Below, in pieces: positions 1-11,652 of a DNA stretch of 64,000 nucleotides. Within the stretch, counting starts at the first letter, position 1; each line of letters starts with the position of its first letter. Origin of the DNA: Psococerastis gibbosa (lineage: Eukaryota; Arthropoda; Insecta; Psocodea; Psocidae); NCBI GenBank assembly GCA_963971405.1, contig OZ020487.1, positions 11,629,344-11,693,343 of the forward strand, written 5' to 3'. The translations under genes were made by a program, and so were the position numbers. Below the pieces are notes generated by a model, which saw only the letters and a list, made by a program, of their open reading frames with translations, did not search any database and was not told where the DNA came from.

Positions 1-372
1 CCCCCGCCGACTATTATGAAGTCGTATTCTTGGCGTTGTTCGTCACTTGAGCTCCGTGGAACTCTGACTTCGAATTCAGAAATTGCTTTGATGATTATAG
101 GCGAAGGCTCGACAGGTGCAGGGCATTGGGGCAGGTGACTTCCTTCCTGAAATAAGAAAACAGTATAAAATATGCTTATCACAATCAAAATCTTGGCTGC
201 ATCCTGAAGGGCAACGTTAAAGCAGCTAAAAGAATCCTGTGGAAGTGGTTTGAAGCTTTCCAATCTGTTTAGAAATTGACTTTAAAACGGTCGAGTGCGA
301 GCTTTAATCGAGATTCGAGACATAGCCTATGAAGTTCATATAGTAGAGAGATTCGAGGCGAGACGAGACATA
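1..372. other. Unassigned AT-rich DNA
   Basis: I see no gene or recognisable repeat here. The short open frames have no domain signature and overlap the start of the MITE that follows. Confidence 0.4.
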
Positions 373-375
373 TAA

Positions 376-771
376 GGCGCGGTTTCCACCGACCTCTAAG
401 TGCAAAATACGCATACGGTGACGTGGTAGCAGACATTCAAGACTTAGGCGGGGTTTCCAACGACCTCTTATTGCAGAATGCAAATGACGTTGACGGAAAT
501 TTGAATTTTTCTTTTTATAGAAATCTATTAAAATGTTTATACTTAACATATCCCATGACGCCATATTTTTAATTTTAGTTTGTTTTTTTGTGATTTTACT
601 CTATGATCATTGATCAATTTTAACTATGGCATAGAGTAAAACAAAAATTTCCGTCAATGTCATTTGCATTCTGCAATGAGAGGTCGGTGGAAACTCCGCC
701 TTTATTAATGATATCTGCTACCACGTCACCGTAGGTGTATTTTGCACTTAGAGGTCGGTGGAAACGGCGCC
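376..771. mobile_element. Self-nested MITE, family M1, copy 1
   Basis: The element is a 396-bp foldback with outer ends GGCGCGGTTTCCACCGACCT and its near-perfect reverse complement. It is flanked by TAA on the left and TTA on the right. Inside each arm lies a second, related end (GGCGGGGTTTCC or its complement preceded by TTA/TAA), so the element looks like one MITE inserted in the middle of another. The core carries a TTGATCAATGATCA-like palindrome. It has no coding capacity. Termini starting GG and a 3-bp TWA target are typical of PIF/Harbinger non-autonomous elements; that assignment is inference. Confidence 0.75.
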
Positions 772-777
772 TTAGGA

Positions 778-1880
778 GATCGGCAGGGAGAGGAAATTTT
801 TGTGGCAACTTCTGGCTCCATCTAAGTGATCCAACTGTAATGCACCGTCAGCCACGGTACCTTTATTGATTGAAGAAAACACAGATTTCAAGATAAGAAA
901 TGTTTTATATTTTAATTCAGAACATTATTGTTCAGATGAGCATACATTTAAAATACACGTTTAGAATTCGCTTTATTAACTAGGCTAAATGATATTTTTG
1001 CGCCAATCGACGTTAAAAGGCTAGATCCGAGATGAAAAAATAAAACAAAAAACTGGTGATAGAAGGAGGGGGTCGATCCCCCGATATTTGTCTAACATAA
1101 TTTGCCAGTTTTATCGTTAATTAATTAATTAAAATAAGTACGCGAAAGGACAATTTAAATATAAAATGTATTTAAATTTGAATTAGATTTTCATTGTGAC
1201 AGTTTTTAAAAGTTTACATTATAAATAATCCCAACCAAAACACTTCGTGTAAAAACAGGCCAAGTTCCTACCAATTGTACAATTGTAAGTGTGCAAAAAG
1301 TTTAGACAATTAAGGTTGTCAGATCCATCAGTTGACCAAGTTCCTTGGTCTTTAAATGTTGTGAGGTACGAAATCTTTTCAAATTTATTATTAGGCCCAG
1401 AAGTTGCCAAACTTCTTAGTTCTAGTAAAGTACGAAATCGCTCAAAGTTTATTTTTAAACTGAAAATCACAAACAACTTGGCCAGCGTTGTAGCATCTCA
1501 TCAGTTCCTCAGCAATGTTATTACAAGTTAATATCGAAGTGTGGTCCCACTTATTATACAAGAAGTCCTCTTCCATGTTAATAAAAGTTAATATGGAAGT
1601 AATGTTTTTTAAGTAGCCTACAATATGTTTATTAAGACCTTCTTCACCTGCATTTCAGCATCCGCATGGTTCTCTCCAAACATTTGTGTCAATATACCTA
1701 TATAGGCCTAACTCAATTTTTGACGTTTTGGGGGTGTTAGATCTCAGCCCCCTGATTAGATAGAGAGATGCATATTTATGAACAAGACCATGACTAGGAA
1801 ACACACAACAAATTTGGTTAAAGCTGGGTGCCATAGGAGCGCTACAGGAGCAGCTCAAAAAGGCCGATTTTGGAGTTTTT
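778..1880. other. Unassigned intergenic DNA
   Basis: The stretch is AT-rich. Opposing short open frames at 1219-1531 show no recognisable domain. I see no RNA gene or clear repeat. Confidence 0.4.
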
Positions 1881-2180
1881 GTTGTTTAGAGAAAGACTAC
1901 TTGGCAGCGCTGATATGGTTTGATATGATGTCGGCGGTGTGTAGGAACTTGGCTCGTTGTTTAGAGAAAGACTACTTGGCGGCGCTAATATGGTTTGATA
2001 TGATGTCGGCGGTGTGTAGGAACATGGCTCGTTGTTTAGAGAAAAACTACCTGGCGGCGCTAATATGGTTTGATATGATGTCGGCGGTGTGTAGGAACAT
2101 GGCTCGTTGTTTAGAGAAAGATTACTTGGCGGCGCTAATATGGTTTGATATGATGTCGGTGGTATATATGTAGTAACTTG
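1881..2180 (+). repeat. 75-bp minisatellite, about four units, open in one frame
   Basis: The block GTTGTTTAGAGAAAG recurs at about 1881, 1956, 2031 and 2106, an exact 75-bp period. Units differ by only a few substitutions, so the array is young. Because 75 is a multiple of three, one frame (1778-2173, +) stays open and reads a 25-residue repeat centred on LAALIWFDMMSAVCRN. There is no signal peptide or known domain and no convincing promoter, so the frame is probably a by-product of the period and not a gene. Confidence 0.85.
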
Positions 2181-2264
2181 GCTCGCGCGCTGCCTCGCGC
2201 GTTTATAGAAATGGAATTTTTTAATATTTGAGATATTTGTAAAAAAAAATATATATTTAAAAGA

Positions 2265-2835
2265 ACTTACTTAACGTGTCCGAGCCTTGGACACGTTGTT
2301 GTCGCTTGACCCGGTGGTGGAAGGATTGGCCGACGGGGTAATTGCCGCCGTTACCAGGGACGCCCGATCGCTCATAAGCGCAATCTTCGGGGAGGCTCCT
2401 TCCATGTCCCCAAAGAAGAGATATTTAAAGAAACATGTATTTTAAAGAAGGAATTTCAACTTATATTAAAACTGAACATTAGTGTAACAGTGTAAAGGCC
2501 CAGTATGTACCTTGTGGTCTCGCGATTTGCTCAGCATCATAGTGACTAGATTGAGAAACAACATGGAGGCATGACTACACATGCTGAACCTGGGGTCCTG
2601 TCGGCACAGCGCCGAGTAATCCGCCGGAACCCAAGTCATATTGCTGTCGGTCTGCGGATACTATGAGTTAGTATCACTGAGGATGTCCCAAAGAGTCGAA
2701 ATTTGATTTTCTACTTGACGAACCAGGACCTGAAAAAACATAAAATACTGTAGGCACCAGCACTGTATCAGCCGTCGGCGTAGCTTGTGGAAGCACAGCC
2801 CAACCTGCTCAGGCGTTAGCGTCCGACCGGGTCGA
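2265..2835. other. Degraded repeat-derived DNA
   Basis: The segment starting ACTTACTTAACGTGTCCG recurs near 47400, so this is dispersed-repeat material, probably from an old non-LTR element. The rest, to 2835, has mixed composition and no interpretable frame. Confidence 0.35.
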
Positions 2836-3204
2836 GGCGCGGTTTCCACCGACCTCTAAGTGCAAATTACAAATACGGTGATGTGGTACCAGACATTCAA
2901 GACTTAGGCGGGGTTTCCACCGACCTCGCATTGCAGAATGCAAATGACATTGACGGAAATTTTTGTTTTACTCTATGCCATAGTTAAAATTGATCAATGA
3001 TCATAGAGTAAAATCACAAACAAACAAATTAAAATTAAAAAATGGCTTCATGGGATATACGTTAAGTGCAAACATTTTAATAGATTTCTATAAAAAGAAA
3101 AATTCAAATTTCCGTCAATGTCATGTGCATTCTGCAATGAGAGGTCGTCGGAAACCCCGCCTAAGTCTGCTACCACGTCAGCGTATTTGTAATTTGCACG
3201 CGCC
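2836..3204. mobile_element. Self-nested MITE, family M1, copy 2
   Basis: This 369-bp copy has the same outer ends (GGCGCGGTTTCC at left, CGCC at right), inner nested ends and AT-rich core as the copy at 376. The right outer arm has lost about 20 bp, running from TTTGCAC straight to GCGCC. TTA follows on the right; the left flank does not match. Confidence 0.75.
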
Positions 3205-3619
3205 TTAACAGGGAAGAGGAAGAAGAAGAAAAGAAATAACGAGTAAATTCTGAGTTCAACTTATAAATGTAAATTATCGAATAGGTAGTTCCAAATGTCA
3301 TCCTATCGTGGTGGGGTGGTAAGCTACATTATTTTTTTCAGTTCCTCCAAGTTTCAAATACATTCGAACACTAAACCCATTTTTTATTAGCTATTTAATA
3401 GCTATACCCGTAAAAAATCTGGTGGTTATAATTTTTAACATTTAAGACGACCTTCACAATACTATACACGTAATAGTAGCTCTTTAATTAGGCCTGCGTG
3501 ATATATTAGACCCTGACGCCTTTAGGGTCGTTATTATCTTAATTTCATAGATAAAACTAGAATACCGAACCGGAGATTCATAATTGAACTGTTGCTCTCA
3601 TAGATAATATATTTCGATT

Positions 3620-4566
3620 TTACAATCAGTGTCGGATTAACCCCTGGGGGGGCCGGGGGCACAAGATATAGGGGGGCCGTGGGTGCAAACCAGAGACGGA
3701 CGAGGCGGTCCCAGACAGAGGCGGTTCCAGACCTCATAAAAGGGGGAGGCACTTGTCAGTGGCGTAACGATAGGTTTTCGAAGGTGTATAATTTGGCGCC
3801 TCTCCACCCATTTTCATAAAAGTTGCTCAGGAGACAGAGGGCTGAAATATTGGTGTTTTCCACATTTTGAGAGCAAGAAAGCTTATATATTACAAAGAAT
3901 CAATATAATTATGGACAGGGGGGGGGAGACATTTTTTGCAAATTAGGGCTGAAATGGTGAAGTTTTGCGCATGTTGAGTGCTGTAACACTTTGATTTTAG
4001 AAGCAAAGAATATAACTGCTGTCCAAAGGGAGGGGGGCGCAATTACCCGCAGTGCCGGTCGCTGCGTCCGCCCCTGGTCCCAGACCTCATAAAAGAAGGA
4101 GGCACTTGTCAGTGGCGTAACGATAGGTTTTCGAAGAGGGCGGTGTATAATTTGGCGCCCCTCCACCCATTTCGACAAAATGGGGAAAGCCGTTCTCATG
4201 GACGTATGCAGTTTTTAAATTAATGACCTTAATTCGGTTCGGAGGATATGAAGTGGGATCCGGGGGTCTCCCACGCGGGAGAAATCTAGCGAAAACAGAC
4301 CTGAAATAATTGCTAACAAGGGGGGCCGGGGGTCTCCCACGGGTGATTTTTTTTTTGAAAAATAAGGCTGAAATATAGAGGTTTTACACATTTTAGGTAA
4401 TTAATAAAATCGAGCACAAGGGGGGCCCGTGCCGCCCGGGGGTCTCCCCCGGGAGAAAATTTGTGAAAAATAGGACTGAAATAATGGGGTTTTACGCATT
4501 TTGAGGACCCTAATGGGAGGGCTATAGCCCCCATAGCTCCCCCCCCCCCCCGTAGATCCGCGCCTG
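3620..4566. mobile_element. hAT-like non-autonomous fragments with direct duplication
   Basis: The region is full of G and C homopolymers and the phrase family 'ctgaaat...ttttacgcattttgag' shared with the bounded hAT element at 59239. A segment at about 3722-3830 (CCAGACCTCATAAAAG through CAGTGGCGTAACGATAGG) is repeated about 355 bp on at about 4078-4185. The right end at 4555-4566, GATCCGCGCCTG, is identical to the right terminus of the 59239 element, so this is an older, rearranged member. Left ends and target duplications could not be fixed. Confidence 0.55.
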
Positions 4567-5000
4567 TGTCTGTCTGTCTGTTCATTGATTTCCGGGCAAA
4601 CTACTCTGCCGATTTTAAAGAAATTCGGTGTGTAGGTTCATAAAAATCCTACCTCGAGAGAATTTTTTTATTTTGGGCTAACTCAATTTGGGGGGGGGGG
4701 GTGTTTATTCTCAAAAACCTTAAAAAAAAAACTTCTAAAAACATTATTTCTCGAAAACGGCACCAACGATTTCTTTTCAATTGACATATATTGTAGCCGT
4801 TATTAATGTTAACAACATGCGGGGGGTCACTTGGCCCTTGATAGTTTCCTCCTGGGGGGAAAAAATAAAAAATAACTCAATTTTCATGAAAAATGACTTA
4901 AAAATGACCTTTTCATTAAAGATTTCTACGTTCAGGTATGTTTAGGTGTTGTCAAAAGAGTAACAAAACCGGACAGGTTTTATTCCCAAAAAAATATTTG
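4567..5000 (+). repeat. Dispersed repeat R1, copy 1
   Basis: It starts with a TGTCTGTCTGTCTG run and continues through CTCGAAAACGGCACCAACGA to AACAAAACCGGACAGG. A diverged copy in the same orientation lies at about 56321-56745 with the same order of blocks. It is non-coding and of unknown superfamily. Confidence 0.6.
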
Positions 5001-5159
5001 GTTCTGTGCAAAAAAATTTTTTTTTGAAGAAATTATGGAAAATTATTTAAATTCACGCTTCAATACATTACGTGTCATGCGTCATTGTTATTACTGTTAC
5101 AATGTATTGGTCTGTTAGTTCCAGAATATGCAATTGAGTTTTAAGGGATTTTTAATATA

Positions 5160-5330
5160 TTGAGGTGGACCCCCCCCCCCCTCGAATAATTATATTGAAC
5201 AATACGATGCAATACAATAGGGAAATTATTTGCAATGAAATTACACATTATGTCTATCTAATAATTTATAAATAGGAAAGCATGTTCGAGTAAACTCGGA
5301 CCGGTTCTTTTCCATATGGGCGAATAATTA
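5160..5330 (+). repeat. Dispersed repeat R2, copy 1
   Basis: The block AGCATGTTCGAGTAAACTCG followed by GACCGGTTCTTTT recurs in inverse orientation at about 45600-45672. The adjoining AAATTATTTGCAATGAAATT block is mirrored at about 45760-45800. It is non-coding. Confidence 0.6.
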
Positions 5331-5809
5331 ATTTTCTTTTATTTATTTTAGTAAGTAAATGACAAAAAAGAGATTGTATATGAAGAGTTTTAGTCCGTCC
5401 GGCCCCAAATGGGGTCCTCCCCAAAGCTAATGAGGTTTATTATGCATCATAAACATAGGTGGGGTCCCCTACGGTGGAATTTTAAAAATAGCAATGCGAA
5501 ATAGTAAGAGTTTATGCATTTCATATTATATTGGATGATTCCCTGTCGGAACCAGCCTATGAGTCCTCTGGAGTCTGGAGCAAAGGGTCCCCGACAACTG
5601 GGCTAGTCTATATTGTTTTTTTTCTATCTTCTATATTATTGTCTACCTATATTGTATAGTAGAATAATTTTTAAAATACAGTATATAATAATGCACGGTT
5701 GCGTACTCCTAATTTTACGGAAATAATCGACGTGTAAAATGCACACCAAATCTTCCCTTTGCTGGAAGTAGTATAAATTTTCAATTTGATCACTTCACTT
5801 CACGTCACC

Positions 5810-6545
5810 TTTTTCCTTGACCAGTAACCCCGGATAAGGTGCATATATTGAGAAAAACAATTTGTTATTAATTAACACTATCACGCTCAAGCTTCCGCTT
5901 ATCGAGCGATCTTTGTGCAGTGGCACTGCAAGATATAAAATATAATTAATAATTTTTTTTCCCCAGCCGGTACCCCCAGCACTGGGAGCATTTAATAGAA
6001 AGAATACAATACAATATTAAAAATATTAGTTTTTACCGGAATACTGCATGTAAGCCCCATAAGGGAGGCTTGTGGCAGGATTCGCCAAAAAGGCTACAAA
6101 CAGTTAAAGTTACAGGGAGTACGAACTACTATACATTATTACAAGTGAAAATAAAATTAAAATAAAAAAATGAAAATAATACAGTTATATAGTTAGTTAA
6201 AGATAAAAAAGTTAAGGTTACCTTACATTATCCAGTATAAAATAAAATAATATAAAATAAATCAAAAGGAATTAATCGCCATCATTTAAGCAAATCTTCT
6301 TTCTTTCTTTCTTTTCCTTGTCCAGTATTCCCTGGACAAGGAGCATATATTACAAAAATACAATACATAATAATACCATCCCGCATCCCCAACCTAGCGC
6401 TTATTTGGGACAAAAGACTCATACAGTGCTGCTAAACGAGGCTTAATCATTTATTTTTGTTATTTATTTATAATGTTTATTTTATTTTAGTTTGTTATTT
6501 TAATGTCAGTTTTTATTATTATTATTAACTCCCATTGACCAGCCA
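5810..6545 (+). repeat. Composite dispersed repeat (blocks B-A-B)
   Basis: Block A (about 5965-6300) runs from CCGGTACCCCCAGCACTGGG through GGAGGCTTGTGGCAGGATTC to TTATCCAGTATAAAATAAAA. Block B (about 6360-6540) runs from CCATCCCGCATCCCCAACCT to ACTCCCATTGACC. A diverged B-like block (5815-5945) precedes A. Both A and B recur inverted at 7373-7915. No open frame was found. Confidence 0.7.
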
Positions 6546-7035
6546 TCTTTTTATACCCGCTTTTAATAATTATAATAATATAATATTAGAAACTTACAGC
6601 ATGTGCAGCGCTCAACGGATCCCGACACTGACTGTTGGACAATTATTACTCCCGAATTATTAATAAAACAGGTTCTTAACTAATTACGAGTCCTTATCAA
6701 TGGTTTTTCTTCGTGTTCTCAGCATGCTTAGCACATTCTGCCCCCAAAAACAAGTAGGCAGTCCTATTTAAAACCTCGACCTGTGACGTCAAAGAATAGG
6801 CCGTCTAGTTTCCACGGGAAAAGGTCATACTAGCACAATAAATTTAATTTTGGCGGAATAATTTGAATAATTTTATTATTACAAGTAAATTTCGTAATAG
6901 GCCAGCCAGCCTATATAGCACGGTGTCAGGGTTCATTATTGTCAGTAGAACATAATTTGAAGCGTGGAAATTAAAACCGGGTTAACCGCCTAAATCATTA
7001 TTTTGAGTTATCACGATTTCTTTATGCTATATAAT

Positions 7036-8147
7036 AAAGGGGTTCACAACCTTTTTTGTCCGTGGACCACTAGATTATTTTATGATTTTCGTTGGACCAT
7101 CATAGCTGCGACAGAAAAATCGTCCAATTGTATAGGATGATAATTAAATTGTAATTGTTGTAATTGAAGAAAAAAATACAAATTATTATTATTATATTAT
7201 ATATTATATTATATTATATTATATTGAGTTGCCTCATAATAATATGTATGGCTATCATGAGCTTAAGGTAGCAATTCCCCGAGTATTTAATTTGATTCCC
7301 GTCAGTCTTCTAGAGTTGGATAGCTACAATGCTGTTAAGCGAAATCTAGGGGACTGGCTGATAAATTGTTTAAATGGTGGCGATTAATTATTTTGATTTA
7401 TTTTTATTTTATTTTATACTGGATAAAGTAAGGTAACTTTAACTTATTTAACTTTAACTAACTATATAAATGCATTATTATTATTTTATTTACACCTGTA
7501 ATAATGTAGTTCGTACTCCCTATAATAACTGTTTGTAGTCTTTTGGCGAATCCTGCCACAAGCCTCCCTTATGGGGAGTATCCCTTATGGGGAGTATGGA
7601 TAGTATTCCGGTAAAAACGATTATTTTCTTTAATGTTGTATTGTATTCTTTCTATTAAATGCTCCCAGTGCTGGGGGTACCGGCTGGGGAAGAAAAAAAA
7701 AATAATAAGAAAAAAAAAATAGTCAATGGGAGTTAATAATAATAAAAACTGACATTAAAATAACAAGTAAAAATAAAATTAAAATAAAATAAAATAAACA
7801 TTATAAATAAATAACAAAAATAAATGATTAAGCCTTGTTTAGCAGCACTGTATGAGTCTTTTGTCCCAAATAAGCGCTAGCTTGGGGATGCGGGATGGTA
7901 TTATTATGTATAAAAAATAAAATAAAAAAAATTTGTGCATACAATTATATTATATGCTGATATATGATTACATGTTTCGGACTGGTATCGGTTGGATTTG
8001 ATAGTTCAGTGCCAAGACTTACTGTATTTTACTTCAATTCCAATATCTCAGCTGTTTTATTTTCTTATTTCTTACTTTAGTCCGTGGACCACCTGATATA
8101 TATCTGTGGACCACCAGAGGTCCATGGACCACAGTTTGGGAACCCCT
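7036..8147. mobile_element. hAT-like element bounded by GCTATATAAT direct repeats
   Basis: The ends are AAAGGGGTTCACAACC at left and GGTTTGGGAACCCCT-like at right, with 'gtggaccac' motifs near both, the classic layout of non-autonomous hAT elements. GCTATATAAT sits at 7026-7035 and again at 8148-8157, consistent with an 8-bp (up to 10-bp) target duplication. An inverted copy of the composite repeat of 5.8-6.5 kb sits inside it. There is no transposase frame. Confidence 0.7.
7373..7915 (-). repeat. Composite dispersed repeat (blocks A'-B'), inverted
   Basis: This is the reverse complement of blocks A and B of 5.8-6.5 kb, in the order A' then B', so on the minus strand it reads B then A. That matches the B-A junction of the left copy, not a simple palindrome. 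It carries a small internal duplication, CCCTTATGGGGAGTAT twice near 7570-7600. It lies inside the hAT-like element 7036-8147. Confidence 0.7.
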
Positions 8148-8353
8148 GCTATATAATGCGTCTATCTATCCATCTATCAGCCAACTGCAACTACAATTTC
8201 GCCACTGTCACTTGGCGCCGTTTTCAGGATATATTTAAGTGATAAAACTAATTTCGAATTTTTGGCGGTTAACCCGGTTTTTATTTTCACGATTCATTTT
8301 AGGCCTGCATCTTCCAGGAACCAACCAACACGTACCTTACTTACTCCTTGGCG

Positions 8354-8518
8354 CTACAGCCCGTGAAGTGCCTTGGCCTGCTCTGCCACATGGTTCCAGC
8401 CTCCGCGGTCCTGCGCTCTTCTTCGCCAGCCATCGACGCCAAGGGTCGCCAGATACACCCCGACGTCGTCCAGCCATCGCATCCACGGTCGCCCAACTCG
8501 TCTTCTACCTTGGAGCAC
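8354..8518 (-). pseudogene. Non-LTR retrotransposon ORF2, C-terminal fragment
   Basis: On the minus strand one frame runs 54 codons to a TAG at 8354-8356. It reads RRRVGRPWMRWLDDV, then LGVDGWRRRAQDR, then EQAKALHGL at the stop. This GRP-x-RWxDDV / W-x-RAxDR / AKALHGL pattern is the familiar extreme C-terminus of insect non-LTR retrotransposon polyproteins. Upstream RT and endonuclease are absent, so it is a 5'-truncated copy. The downstream GGAGTAAGTAAG is the start of its 3' tail; a similar tail motif recurs near 60100. Confidence 0.8.
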
Positions 8519-8776
8519 CTTGTGTCAGGCTGCTCTTGTAGCCCTATTTTCTAGCATTCCACTTGCCCTAGCCACCTGATGCAGGCTCTCTTGATTTGGG
8601 CTACTATCGGAGGTTCTTGGTATATCGCGTAGAGCTCATCATTTCTACGGATACGCCACTCTCTCGGTCCGTCCCTCCCAGCCAACTAACCAATTTTAGA
8701 TAAACTGGTGTTAATTGGTCAGGAATTCAGGGTCCTTACCTTCCTCTGTACTCTCTCATACTATAAGCTGTGTAGG

Positions 8777-8807
<31 letters not shown>

Positions 8808-8808
8808 T
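8777..8808. repeat. (ACT)n microsatellite
   Basis: There are about ten uninterrupted ACT/CTA triplets, followed by (ATTT)n near 8850-8870 and (ATTTT)n near 8930. Confidence 0.9.
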
Positions 8809-8989
8809 TGTACTATTATTTGTTATGTATAGATGAAGGAAATAAATACATTATTTATTTATTTATTTATTTGTTATGTGCAGGTCAACAATCTGTCCAA
8901 ACCACAGAACAACATAAGACTAAACCATCATTTTATTTTATTTTATTTTAAAAATGCATGAAACCCCACGATTTTGCACTTAAATTATC

Positions 8990-11536
8990 AAGTTTTTCCA
9001 CCCGGACCCCCCATTGGTGCCTATCTGCATCAGGCGCATTGGCTTTTCAAGTAATGTTAGTGGCAACTGCAACGTCGGAAAGGGGGCACTTCCTTTTCAA
9101 ATAAGATCCGCCCCTCCCAAAACTTTTTGTTTAATCCCCCACTGCGTCTCAGTCCGCAGGTAAGCGTAAATGGATAAAGGACCATAAACGGGTGATTATT
9201 CTTAATCTGGGATTAGAAATGCAAAAATGGTCATTGTAGAATGGAAAGTGCTATTCAAAATTGTTTTGTTTACATTTTTAATCCCAAGAATAAGTTAACA
9301 CTAATCGCTGGGGTAGGTCCGCAGGTTAATGTCCAAGCTAATAATCGATATTTTCAGTTACCCTAATTTATAAATAACTTCCATAAATTACCAGCGTGGT
9401 CTGTGGACTACTTATGCAAGAAATTAACGGAAATTATAAAAATTAAATCGGGTGGAATGAAATGAACCCGAGATGTCAGATGACTCCCTTGCGCTGCCCA
9501 CTAAGAGGCAAGAAGATGAAGATGAAGAAAAAGTAGAAGACGAAGAATAGCAGAAGAGATGGAAACCTTACAATTCTGTCAATGTGGAACCGAGTTATTC
9601 GAAGTCCCTCGTCAGTACTTCTTGTCGCTATGAAGACAGGGTTAGATGGTACTCGCCACGGAAGTATGGTTCTACTTCTTGTCATCGTGACAAATTCTTA
9701 TAGGTAGGCAGGTAAGCACAGTAAATCGTAGGTCGAAAGAGGCCTTCTTAGCAAAATGATGATGGCAGTTTGCAAAAAGCTCCACGCCAGAAATCTGCAT
9801 TAATGTGGTTATGCAATTCAAAACACGCCTGGATATTATGATTCTAATCTTCAGACAAAAAAAGACTAGGCCTACATTGGTCTACATTGATTACTGGTGG
9901 AAGATACTTGCTCTTGACAATCTGGTATGCTCATTTCACATTCGATTTTCGATACCTATCGCAAGTTTTTTTCATAATTTTTGCATAGCCTTATTTATGT
10001 AGTTTCGGCCGAACTGCGTCTTAGTATGCATGCGTGTCTCCAATTGCATCTAAATGCTTAATACTATGCCTGTTAAACCTAAAGTTGAAACTCTCGATGT
10101 AATCAACTAAAATTCTGTGACAGCCTCCAGCTATGAGACTGCAAACGTAGATCTGATTTATTAAAACAAGGCGTATGGTGTATTATATCTGATACGCAAA
10201 TTCTGTGATGGTAAATATTAATACAGGAGTCAGAAAGTAGATTATTTTAAAGTTATATTGCGATCAGTGAATGCCACTAACTCAAACTCCCTGTAAATAC
10301 TAATATATGCAATTAATTACTGCAATTCTAACAAAATTTAACTTAGCAATAACTAATAAATTATTAATAGTAAATTATCCGTAAAACTAACTTGAAATTC
10401 AAAGTTTTGAATAAACGCGCGAAAATATCAGCCAATTGCAAGTCCTGGTACTGCGCACACTCAGTTCCTAGACTCACCTATAGGCTAAACATAGGAATAA
10501 ATCACTTTCGTAGTTTGCTATTTGCGACTGATTCGATTTCGATTAAATTCAGTATTCGGTTGATTTTTCTTGGAAGTGGTTGTAATTCTTCAACTTCGAC
10601 GATATCTAGCGATTAAATTACTTTGAATAAAGGTAAATAACTGAGTGAAGTCACAATTAAAGCATTGGTAAAGAAATTAATTGATAAAAATTGAAAATAA
10701 CCGCGAAATAAAGTGAAAACTCGAATCTGTAAAACCGCCGCCATTTCGTGTTAGATTACGGAGGTCTGGAAAATAATAAACGTGCTTACTATTTACCGAC
10801 AAACAACGGTCAACAATACAGTAAAAACGTATTAATTTTAAAATTTCATTCGAGATAAATTGTGTCATGTTTATGTAGTAATTGCAACTTATTGCTGTTT
10901 TATTGCCAAGTTGCTAGAGTCGGAGTACTAAAGTGTGCGGTGCTTTTTAAATTGCCTGGGCCACCAAAAATAAAAAGGCTTGCTTCAATATGTGGAGTGA
11001 GAAGTTAAATTTTGGATAGTCCCTGCGAAGGTTAGTGATTTGATCAATTAGGCTACCTAGCCCTACGTTTGGTTAGGTCAGAAATATTTTGTCCTCGGGT
11101 ATGCATGCGTTGGGTTGTTCTAGAAGTTTCTAGCGCGGCTGTACCACTGCAGCAGGCGCCACGCTAGCAGAGGTTAGGTTTATTGATGAATTGTCTGCAT
11201 ATTATTACGTACCATGCCTATTAAGACGATTATATTTTAAACTGAAGTTTTGGGGGTTAATTGAACCTACTCCAACGTTTTATTGTCGTGTAAACTAGAG
11301 CGTGTAACGTGTGTGCAACTCGTGTAGATCTTCATGTTTTTAATAGTTGCAATAGGTTCATAATAGAAATGTCCAGACAGATCCTTTCTCTAGCATTCGT
11401 TAAATTAAGGGACACCCCACTAGGCGATTTAGACACTAAGTCTAATTTCGCGTACTAACCTAAAAAATATCTATCATAGCACCATAAACGAGTAGTAGAC
11501 TAATTAATTCTTTTGACATTTCCACATGTAGTAAGT
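8990..11536. other. Unassigned, largely unique AT-rich DNA
   Basis: The first 150 bases contain hAT-like phrases (AAACCCCACGATTTTGC, GATCCGCCCCTCCC). Beyond that I see no domain-bearing frame, RNA gene or clear repeat. It could hold 5' untranslated exons or regulatory DNA of the 14.3-kb gene, but nothing in the sequence proves it. Confidence 0.35.
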
Positions 11537-11652
11537 AGCCGGCAATAATACAACACCATTTGGCTACAGTTTTCGAGGCCTTCGACTTATTAACCTAACC
11601 TTGCATTTTTGTCACTTCTTCAAAAACTGGCCAAATGGTGTTGCTGCTGGCT
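11537..11652. repeat. Foldback, about 30-bp arms
   Basis: AGCCGGCAATAATACAACAC at left pairs with GGTGTTGCTGCTGGCT at right, the arms sharing CAACACCATTTGG and an AAACTG/CAGTTT continuation around a loop of about 40 bases. No target duplication could be identified. Confidence 0.65.

Noticed and set aside
1219-1531. Overlapping 80-85-codon frames on both strands
   Set aside because: They have no domain, splice sites or promoter. Mutual shadows of this length are expected by chance.
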